A DNA stretch of 6,246 nucleotides from Bacillota bacterium (GTDB lineage Bacteria > Bacillota > Bacilli > Lactobacillales > Enterococcaceae), in NCBI GenBank assembly GCA_023389005.1, contig JAEWFE010000012.1, positions 1 through 6,246 on the forward strand, in the 5' to 3' direction. Under the pieces are notes generated by a model. It was given only the letters and a program-made list of their open reading frames with translations, ran no database searches and was not told the DNA's origin. This document shows, in pieces, positions 1-4,768 of the stretch. Each line of letters begins with the position of its first letter. The first letter of the stretch is position 1. Made by a program: the position numbers and the translations under genes.

Positions 1-265
1 AAGGTTTGTGATTAAATAAGTGATCATTCATATAGTAACGATAACTTTGCTCATTTTCGCCACCTAAGCCCACATATTCATCTAAATTGACTGAAACGCA
101 ATCCGAAAAGTCTAAATCACTTTTGACAATTTCTTGATACAAGGTTTCTGGTGTACCCCCTGTTGCTAGACCAAAAGTTTTCTTTCCTTGTGCTAGACAA
201 TCTTTTAATAATTCAAAGGCTTTTTGGCCACCTTCATTTGCATTGGTTACTTTTACTACTTTCAT
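1..265 (-). CDS. nagB: Glucosamine-6-phosphate deaminase, N-terminal part (cut by window edge)
   Basis: Cytosolic enzyme converting glucosamine-6-phosphate to fructose-6-phosphate and ammonia, the last step of N-acetylglucosamine use. The minus strand from the ATG at 265 reads MKVVKVTNANEGGQKAFELL and continues to the window edge, giving 88 complete codons of a protein that is usually about 235-245 residues. Family hallmarks visible are the phosphate-binding loop FGLATGGTPETLY (about residues 31-43), the motif NLDEYVGL (about 60-67) with the Asp-Glu pair of the active site, and SYRYYM shortly after. The C-terminal part lies outside the window. The start is set by the first in-frame ATG downstream of a good promoter. 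The ribosome site is unusual: GAGGAAA at 277-283 lies about 14 bases from the ATG, and nearer purine-rich GAGTGAGAAAG may help. It is divergent from mazEF, and its promoter carries two NagR-like operators, which supports the assignment. The family call is firm; 6-phosphogluconolactonase is a more distant relative and less likely given the motifs. Confidence 0.95.
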   Translation of the reverse strand, partial: MKVVKVTNANEGGQKAFELLKDCLAQGKKTFGLATGGTPETLYQEIVKSDLDFSDCVSVNLDEYVGLGGENEQSYRYYMNDHLFNHKP

Positions 266-288
266 CTTTCTCACTCTTTCCTCTTCTT

Positions 289-304
289 ATTGGTACATAC
301 CAAT
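289..304. promoter_or_regulatory. Palindromic operator 1, NagR/DasR (dre)-like, over nagB start site
   Basis: ATTGGTACATACCAAT is a 16-bp palindrome with perfect 7-bp arms around a central CA. GntR/HutC-family regulators of amino-sugar use (Bacillus NagR/YvoA, Streptomyces DasR) bind 16-bp sites with a TGGT-N-T/A-N-A-N-ACCA-like core, as known from those systems. The site covers the predicted transcription start of nagB and touches the -10 box, so a bound repressor would block transcription. The regulator gene is not in the window, so the identity of the binding protein is inferred. Confidence 0.7.
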
Positions 305-331
305 TTTAGCATCAAACCTCGTATTTGTCTA
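303..331 (-). promoter_or_regulatory. nagB promoter (-35 TAGACA, -10 TAAAAT)
   Basis: On the minus strand TAGACA (326-331) is followed after exactly 17 bases by TAAAAT (303-308), each one mismatch from the sigma-A consensus. The predicted transcription start is near 296, giving a leader of about 30 bases before the nagB ATG at 265. The -35 box lies inside one palindrome (323-338), and the -10 edge and start site lie in another (289-304), the expected arrangement for repression. The boxes are read directly; the start site is inferred. Confidence 0.75.
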
Positions 332-338
332 GACCAAT
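323..338. promoter_or_regulatory. Palindromic operator 2, NagR/DasR (dre)-like, over nagB -35
   Basis: Read on the minus strand this is ATTGGTCTAGACAAAT, a 16-bp palindrome with one mismatched pair and a central TCTAGA. It matches the TGGTCTAGACCA core known for DasR/NagR sites more closely than operator 1 in its centre. It covers the nagB -35 box (326-331). The centres of the two operators are 34 bp apart, a little over three helical turns, so two repressor dimers could sit on roughly the same DNA face. Confidence 0.7.
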
Positions 339-340
339 TG

Positions 341-359
341 AACAAAAAATCTTTTTGTT
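341..359. repeat. A/T-rich inverted repeat in the nagB-mazEF intergenic region
   Basis: AACAAAAA (341-348) and TTTTTGTT (352-359) are perfect inverted arms of 8 bp with a 3-base spacer. It lies between the two divergent promoters, with its right end touching the mazEF -35 box. It is too A/T-rich to be a convincing terminator stem. It may act as an UP-like or easily melted element, or be chance in AT-rich DNA. No function can be shown. Confidence 0.35.
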
Positions 360-387
360 TGCGTTTTACCACAACGTGTGTTAAATT
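359..387 (+). promoter_or_regulatory. Candidate mazEF promoter (-35 TTGCGT, extended -10 TGTTAAATT)
   Basis: TTGCGT (359-364) is followed after 17 bases by TAAATT (382-387), with a TG one base upstream (379-380) that makes an extended -10. Each hexamer is only a partial consensus match (3/6 and 4/6), so the extended -10 matters. The predicted start is near 394, about 30 bases before the mazE ATG. The -10 box lies within the palindrome at 379-397, fitting a self-repressed toxin-antitoxin promoter. Alternative hexamers in this AT-rich stretch cannot be excluded. Confidence 0.5.
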
Positions 388-397
388 TAATTTAACA
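379..397. promoter_or_regulatory. Palindrome over the mazEF promoter, likely MazE/MazEF operator
   Basis: TGTTAAAT (379-386), spacer TTA, and ATTTAACA (390-397) form a perfect 8-bp inverted repeat. It is flanked by two ACGT words (374-377 and 400-403) placed one base off symmetry. MazE antitoxins bind palindromes overlapping their own promoter through their N-terminal DNA-binding fold, and MazF strengthens binding. The palindrome covers the candidate -10 and start site and lies directly upstream of mazE, so autoregulation is the natural reading. Binding itself is inferred. Confidence 0.6.
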
Positions 398-423
398 TTA
401 CGTTTGAAAGTTAGGTGTTTTAC

Positions 424-657
424 ATGAAGATTACCACTAGAAAAATCGGAAATTCTGTAGGAACAATTTTTCCAAAAGAAATCGCCCCTAAAGTCGGAGA
501 AGAATACAGTGTTTACAAAGTTGAGGATACGTATATTTTAAAACCTAAGCAGGAAGATATTTTTGCAGATAAAGACCAATGGACAGGTTTTAGCGCAGAT
601 TTATCTGATGAATCGCTTGAATGGGACACTATGAAACCTGAGGGGGATGAGTATTAA
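424..657 (+). CDS. mazE: MazE-family antitoxin (AbrB-like, type II TA)
   Basis: 77-residue antitoxin expected to bind and neutralise the MazF ribonuclease and to repress its own operon. The N-terminal half, MKITTRKIGNSVGTIFPKEI, has the MazE/AbrB swapped-hairpin DNA-binding signature (R/K-x-x-GNS-x-x-x-x-x-P). The C-terminal half is acidic (DESLEWDT, then EGDEY), resembling the flexible tail by which Escherichia coli MazE wraps MazF; Trp67 stands where E. coli MazE has IDW. Length is close to the E. coli protein (82). An in-frame GTG at 415 would add three residues, but it lies inside the AGGTG ribosome site (413-417), which is six bases from the ATG at 424, so ATG is chosen. The stop overlaps the mazF start by one base, so translation is likely coupled. 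The family is firm; relation to any specific named enterococcal system cannot be judged here. Confidence 0.9.
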   Translation: MKITTRKIGNSVGTIFPKEIAPKVGEEYSVYKVEDTYILKPKQEDIFADKDQWTGFSADLSDESLEWDTMKPEGDEY

Positions 658-983
658 TGCCTTATCCAAAACAAAGAGAAATCGTGTTGCTAGACTTTGA
701 TCCCTCTAGAGGAAAAGAAATAAAAAAAAGAAGACCCGCTTTAGTACTTAGTCGCAACGAATTCAATCAATACACTGGTTTTTGCTTAGTCTGCCCCATT
801 ACGTCTACCATTAGACCTTATCCTACCTACGTTGATATCAAGTCACCGAGAAAAATCACTGGACAAATCGTGACTCATCAAATCCGTTCCATCGACTATC
901 AACATCGAAATTTACAAGTAGTTGAAACCTGCGACATCCTCACTTGGACAGATGTCTTAAGTATTATTCAAAACTTCATTTGA
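657..983 (+). CDS. mazF: MazF/PemK-family mRNA endoribonuclease toxin
   Basis: 108-residue cytosolic toxin that cleaves single-stranded RNA at short specific sequences and so stops translation when its antitoxin is lost. Visible family features are the N-terminal Q-R-EIVLLDFDPSRGKE (about residues 6-21, the G(D/E)-x-x-x-V-D-F-x-P block), then RRPALVLS (25-32), where Arg26 matches catalytic Arg29 of E. coli MazF. The PITSTIRPYP block (47-56) follows, where Thr49 matches Thr52, and then HQIRSID (74-80), like ADQVKSIAW. Length matches the family (about 110-115), with no truncation or frameshift, so it looks active. The start overlaps the mazE stop as TAATG, with GAGGGGG at 640-646 as ribosome site. 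It is convergent with mtlD and shares a hairpin with it. Cleavage specificity cannot be predicted from sequence alone. Confidence 0.93.
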   Translation: MPYPKQREIVLLDFDPSRGKEIKKRRPALVLSRNEFNQYTGFCLVCPITSTIRPYPTYVDIKSPRKITGQIVTHQIRSIDYQHRNLQVVETCDILTWTDVLSIIQNFI

Positions 984-988
984 CAAAA

Positions 989-1015
989 AACCGCCTGAAA
1001 ATCTTTCAAGCGGTT
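989..1015 (-). terminator. Rho-independent terminator of the mtl operon, also downstream of mazF
   Basis: AACCGC (989-994) pairs with GCGGTT (1010-1015). After one C/A mismatch, inner TGAAA (996-1000) pairs with TTTCA (1004-1008) around a 3-base loop. On the minus strand the stem is followed at once by a run of T (complement of 985-990), a classic terminator just past the mtlD stop at 1026. On the plus strand it lies six bases after the mazF stop, but the following CGTTACATTTTTATTT is a poorer U-tract, so termination of mazEF is plausible but weaker. Confidence 0.85.
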
Positions 1016-1025
1016 CGTTACATTT

Positions 1026-2165
1026 TTATTTACTTGCTGCTGCGACAATTTCAACGATGAGTGTTTCATCTGTCAATTGCGTCACTTTACGAACCACAGC
1101 TTCCAGCGATTCGCTTTGCAACATCTTTTGCAACTCTACACTCTGTTCATCCTTTTCATCACGATAATTAAAGATTAAGCCCACAACTGTTAGTAATTGT
1201 TGATAGCTTAAATTGCGGTCATGTAATTCACGTATTGGACGAATAAAGCGTTCATCATAGCCTAATTTACGAATTGGTGTACGTGCCACACGCGTGATTG
1301 CATCGGAAATATATGGATTTTTAAAGCGTGCCACAATTTTTTGGGCATAGGCTTGATGGACTTGTGGATCAAACTGCCATTTTGCTATTAATAAGCTACT
1401 CGTTTCTTTTAGTACATTTTCTAGCGTCGTCAATACTTTTTCATCGGCAATAGCTTCATCAATGGTTCGATAACCTAAAGACGCACCGGTATACGCCACA
1501 CTTGCATGCCCAGTATTCACAGAAAATAGTTTACGTTCGATATATGGCTCTAAATCATCCACATATTCCACATCACTTAACACAAGCGCAGGATTTTTCA
1601 TCTGTGTTTTATCTACAACCCATTCACTGAAAGGTTCGACACTGACAAATAAAGGATCTTCATGGTGTTGAATCGGTACAATGCGGTCCACTGCTGCATT
1701 AGGAAAACCTACGTATTGCTTCACATAGTCTAAATCTTCTTGTGTTAAATAGGCTTTGACTTTTTCAAATAAGAACTGACTCCCACCAATCATATTTTCA
1801 CAGGCAATCACATCTAGTTTTTCAGTCACTTGATTGGCTTTACGTTTTTGAATACCTTTAGCGATTAGTTCCGCGATAAATGGTAAAATATTTGGACCTA
1901 TCGCAGTCGTAACAATTTGTGAAGTCGCCACAGATTCGACAACCGCTTCAGGATTTTTTTGATTATTAATCCCAGTTACATTTGCTACTTGGATTTGTTG
2001 CTTGCTTTCTTCAGCGAGTTCAATCGTGTAGCCTTTTCTAGATATTAAAGCATTGATAATTGTTTCATTGATATCGACAAACTCAATACTAAAGCCATTT
2101 TTTGCTAAAATTTCACCAATAAATCCTCGTCCAATATTTCCTGCACCAAAATGTGTTGCTTTCAT
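1026..2165 (-). CDS. mtlD: Mannitol-1-phosphate 5-dehydrogenase
   Basis: Cytosolic NAD-dependent enzyme oxidising mannitol-1-phosphate to fructose-6-phosphate, the only catabolic step after PTS uptake of mannitol. The 379-residue protein has the usual family length (about 380-385). The N-terminal Rossmann fold shows GAGNIGRGFIG (residues 7-17), with Asp31 at the end of the second strand to hold the NAD ribose. The C-terminal catalytic domain has the polyol-specific long-chain dehydrogenase signature K-x4-N-x2-H in KLFSVNTGH (Lys212, Asn217, His220); Lys212 is the expected catalytic base. The run GFPNAAVDRIVP (153-164) is also typical. The ATG at 2165 follows the mtlF stop by one base, with GAGGAGG inside the end of mtlF as ribosome site, so translation is probably coupled. 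Last gene of the operon, closed by the hairpin at 989-1015. All key residues are present, and fructuronate or tagaturonate reductases are unlikely in this context. Confidence 0.97.
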   Translation of the reverse strand: MKATHFGAGNIGRGFIGEILAKNGFSIEFVDINETIINALISRKGYTIELAEESKQQIQVANVTGINNQKNPEAVVESVATSQIVTTAIGPNILPFIAELIAKGIQKRKANQVTEKLDVIACENMIGGSQFLFEKVKAYLTQEDLDYVKQYVGFPNAAVDRIVPIQHHEDPLFVSVEPFSEWVVDKTQMKNPALVLSDVEYVDDLEPYIERKLFSVNTGHASVAYTGASLGYRTIDEAIADEKVLTTLENVLKETSSLLIAKWQFDPQVHQAYAQKIVARFKNPYISDAITRVARTPIRKLGYDERFIRPIRELHDRNLSYQQLLTVVGLIFNYRDEKDEQSVELQKMLQSESLEAVVRKVTQLTDETLIVEIVAAASK

Positions 2166-2166
2166 T

Positions 2167-2604
2167 TTATTCGGCCTCCTCTAATAAGCGAATGATTTCG
2201 TCTTTTGATTTTGCATCGGCTAATTTCACGACATTTTCTACTTCCGAACAGAAAATCGCGATTTTTTGCAATAAATCTAAGTGTTCATTTTCAATTCCAG
2301 CAATACCAAATAAAACCATCGCCAAATCTTCTGAACCATCTTCGCCAAACTGCACACCTTGAGGCACTTGAATCACACAAATTCCTGTTTTCTTCACATA
2401 TTTTTTAGCTTCATCTGTGCCATGAGGAATCGCAATGAAATTTCCCATGTAAGTGGAGACTAACTTATTTCTTTCAATCATTGCTTCGATATAATCTTCA
2501 TCCACGCAGCCATTGTCCACTAATAAACGGCCACAAGCTCTAATTGCCTCCTCTTTGTTGGCATAACTTTGATTTAATAACACCATATTTTCTGTTAAAT
2601 GCAT
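2167..2604 (-). CDS. mtlF: PTS mannitol-specific EIIA component
   Basis: 145-residue cytosolic phosphocarrier that takes phosphate from HPr and passes it to the EIIB domain of MtlA. In E. coli this domain is fused to MtlA; here it is a separate gene, as in many Firmicutes. The active-site motif GNFIAIPHGT (residues 54-63) carries phosphorylated His61. NEHLDLLQKIA (106-116) supplies the second conserved histidine, His108, near the active site. Length fits the family (about 143-150). The ATG at 2604 is preferred because GGAGGAAG (2610-2617) lies eight bases upstream. A TTG at 2619 would extend the frame by five residues but overlaps this site. It lies 18 bases after mtlR and one base before mtlD. 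In related bacteria MtlF also phosphorylates the EIIB-like domain of MtlR, so it links uptake to regulation. Confidence 0.96.
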   Translation of the reverse strand: MHLTENMVLLNQSYANKEEAIRACGRLLVDNGCVDEDYIEAMIERNKLVSTYMGNFIAIPHGTDEAKKYVKKTGICVIQVPQGVQFGEDGSEDLAMVLFGIAGIENEHLDLLQKIAIFCSEVENVVKLADAKSKDEIIRLLEEAE

Positions 2605-2622
2605 CTTTTCTTCCTCCAATTC

Positions 2623-4689
2623 TTAATCTTGTTGTATTTCTTTCACAAATAATGAACTCATCAATTGATACACTTCTTCTTTTGAGCCATGCATATAAGT
2701 TTGCGTATTCAGATCACTTTCAATAATCGAACTACTAATCTGCCCGAGTAAAGCTCGTTGATTTTCTGACATAGGCTCGGGAGCTAACATGAGTAAAATT
2801 CGTTTCAATAATATCCCTTTGCGATCCATACTAGGAATGCTGAAAGTATGATCAAGTTCATATATCGCAAAGTACGGCTCCAATATTTCTTCATCCGCAC
2901 AATGGAATAGCGCCATATTGGTCTGCGGGATGCCAATCGGAGCAATCAAATATCGATCAATCACTCGTTTGGTAACAGCCTCACTATCCTTAACAATCGT
3001 ACCGCTTAAACCTTGAATAATTTGCGCTAAGGTAGCTTCAATCGTTGGCTGGGCCTTTACTGGTTTCAAATCAAAATTGCCAAGTAAATCATTGGCTAAT
3101 TTCATTGATTCATAAATTTCTTGAAATGAGACTTGCTGATTTGAAACACTTGATTGGATTGTTTCTTTACTACTTTTTTCTTGTTTAGATTCGATTTTGT
3201 ATAATTGACTTTTAATTTCAGCAATCTCATCTTCTAGTAACAACGGAGAGATAACTTTATATGGAATCGGAAAACCAGGTAAGAATATCGTTGCTAAAAT
3301 TAAATCAAAAGCCTTGTAATTTAACCGACTCATTTCCGAAATCTTACCAATTTGGACAGTTTGAAACTCCGGTAAGTATTTACGAATGCGACTTTCTAAT
3401 ATCCGCGCTGTACCAATCCCACTAGAACAAATGACTAACACCGACAAATCTCGACTAATCGGATGACGTTCCAAGGAAGTGGCAAAATGAATGACGATAT
3501 AGCCCACTTCATCCTCTGAAAAACGATACTGACCAAAAATCTCTTTTAAACTTGTTTGAACTGCCTTACTAATCCAGTCATATTTAATAGTTACCTTTTC
3601 TAGCAGCGGATTTACTGATGTTTGAAGCGCATTGGTACTCCTTTTCACAGCAGCACTCATATGGGCCATCAAATCCTTGAAAAGCTGTTCATCTTTACGA
3701 AAATCATATTCACTAAGCTTGGAGACCATCCGAATAAATTCCTTAATCCGATAAGATAATTCCACATCATAGGTCTCAATAAAAATATTTTGCGGTTGCT
3801 TATAATTGATGCCTTCTAATTGATAAGCAAACAACCTTACTTCTTGGTTTGGAATAGATTGATTTAAAAATGTAGCGACTTTCACCATTAATTGATTCGC
3901 TAACTGAATGGTATCCGTCCGCGCTTCTTGTTCTTGCGTTTTTGCTAGAACATGATTGGAACGCATCCGGTCAATAGATAAAGTCAGTAAAATCAAAATA
4001 CGTTGTAGCTGATTATCAGTAATATTGCTCAAAATATTATTGGGTAATTGATAAATGCTTGTTTTAGCCAAAAATAAACTGTCCGTACTTAATAAATCTA
4101 AGAAGAAATTTCCACTTTTTTGATGGCTATTTTCGGCAGTCAACTTATCCAAATAATGGAAGAAATCATATTCACTGACACCATTAAAGATCAGGTTGCC
4201 TAAAATTTGGCGTTTGGCTTTTTCGTCGCCTTCAATTTTGATACCACGTGCTTTTAACCGAATCAGTTGCAAACGATATTCCACTAAACTGGTTTCAATC
4301 GTTTGTAAATCAGAAACAATCGTCGCAACGCTTACTTGAAAATCAATTGCTAAACTCTCAATTGTCACTTCTTCCTCTTGGAATAGCAGAGAACAAACAA
4401 TGGCTCCTTGTCGTTTAACATTATTCGTAAAGATATCTTCTTGTACTTCATTGAACTGTTGTTTTAACTTGTCTAAACTCGTGCTTTCACCCAAAATACG
4501 ATATCCCGCCCCACGAGGCTTGATGATTTGAATATCCAAAGCTTGTAAAGTTTTTTCGATACTGGCAATTTCACGATATAAAGTACGGCGACTAATTTGC
4601 AGTTGTGTCATTAATTCTTCTTGTGTAATTCCGTTTGGGTACTCAAGCATCAAAGACAAGATTTTCTTTTCACGATTTGAAAAATACAT
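2623..4689 (-). CDS. mtlR: Mannitol operon transcriptional activator, PRD/BglG family
   Basis: 688-residue DNA-binding activator of the mannitol operon. Order of domains: a helix-turn-helix of the HTH_11 type (about 5-60, with EELMTQLQISRRTLYREI), a second Mga-like helical region (about 90-150), PRD1 (about 195-300), PRD2 (about 305-410), an EIIB(Gat)-like domain (about 415-500) with Cys421 in VICSSGIGT, a Ser/Gln/Lys-rich linker (500-520), and an EIIA-like domain (about 525-685). PRD2 keeps both histidines, His343 (MAHMSAAVKR) and His401 (VIHFATSLER). These match Bacillus subtilis MtlR His342 and His399, and Cys421 matches Cys419. In that family, HPr phosphorylation of PRD2 activates and EIIA-Mtl phosphorylation of the cysteine inactivates. 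PRD1 appears to lack its conserved histidines, and the EIIA-like domain has Gln589 where MtlF has His61, though nearby His596 could be the phosphosite. The start at 4689 has AAGGAGGGAG a few bases upstream. It lies between mtlA and mtlF, so it should be co-expressed with its targets. Confidence 0.93.
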   Translation of the reverse strand: MYFSNREKKILSLMLEYPNGITQEELMTQLQISRRTLYREIASIEKTLQALDIQIIKPRGAGYRILGESTSLDKLKQQFNEVQEDIFTNNVKRQGAIVCSLLFQEEEVTIESLAIDFQVSVATIVSDLQTIETSLVEYRLQLIRLKARGIKIEGDEKAKRQILGNLIFNGVSEYDFFHYLDKLTAENSHQKSGNFFLDLLSTDSLFLAKTSIYQLPNNILSNITDNQLQRILILLTLSIDRMRSNHVLAKTQEQEARTDTIQLANQLMVKVATFLNQSIPNQEVRLFAYQLEGINYKQPQNIFIETYDVELSYRIKEFIRMVSKLSEYDFRKDEQLFKDLMAHMSAAVKRSTNALQTSVNPLLEKVTIKYDWISKAVQTSLKEIFGQYRFSEDEVGYIVIHFATSLERHPISRDLSVLVICSSGIGTARILESRIRKYLPEFQTVQIGKISEMSRLNYKAFDLILATIFLPGFPIPYKVISPLLLEDEIAEIKSQLYKIESKQEKSSKETIQSSVSNQQVSFQEIYESMKLANDLLGNFDLKPVKAQPTIEATLAQIIQGLSGTIVKDSEAVTKRVIDRYLIAPIGIPQTNMALFHCADEEILEPYFAIYELDHTFSIPSMDRKGILLKRILLMLAPEPMSENQRALLGQISSSIIESDLNTQTYMHGSKEEVYQLMSSLFVKEIQQD

Positions 4690-4725
4690 GCTCTCCCTCC
4701 TTTCTTCTTATCTCTAACAAAGACT

Positions 4726-4752
4726 TTAGCCAGGCTTTTGTCACCTGGCTAA
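4726..4752 (-). repeat. Intercistronic hairpin between mtlA and mtlR
   Basis: TTAGCCAGG (4726-4734) and CCTGGCTAA (4744-4752) form a perfect 9-bp stem with a 9-base loop. It lies 16 bases past the mtlA stop and about 36 bases before the mtlR start, in a 79-base gap far larger than the other gaps in the operon (18 and 1 bases). On the minus strand the stem is followed by AAAGTCTTTGTTAG, not a clean U-tract, so it is unlikely to be a full terminator. It more likely attenuates read-through or protects the mtlA message from 3' decay. Downstream genes have no clear promoter of their own. Confidence 0.7.
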
Positions 4753-4768
4753 TAGCCTTTTCTTTTAC

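Noticed and set aside
356..369. Possible catabolite-repression (cre) site, TGTTTGCGTTTTAC
   Set aside because: The central CG and left half fit the cre pattern, but the right half lacks the CA and there are about three mismatches; it coincides with the mazEF -35 by AT-rich chance.
415..423. Alternative GTG start for mazE adding three residues
   Set aside because: The GTG lies within the AGGTG ribosome site itself, and the MazE family start MKITTRKIGNS begins at the ATG at 424.
224..427. Plus-strand 67-codon open frame across the nagB start and the intergenic region
   Set aside because: It runs antisense to nagB, through both operators and promoters, has no ribosome site or recognisable domain, and overlaps the mazE start.
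2153..2408. Plus-strand open frames opposite mtlF
   Set aside because: They are antisense to a clear mtlF with active-site motif and ribosome site; composition is that of a complementary shadow and no start signal is seen.
2544..2726. Plus-strand 60-codon open frame across the mtlF-mtlR junction
   Set aside because: It is antisense to the start of mtlF and end of mtlR, with no ribosome site and no known motif.
4715..4745. Internal promoter for mtlR (minus strand GTGACA with TTTGTT 17 bases on)
   Set aside because: The -10 match is only 3/6 and the boxes fall inside the hairpin; a hairpin-based explanation is better supported.
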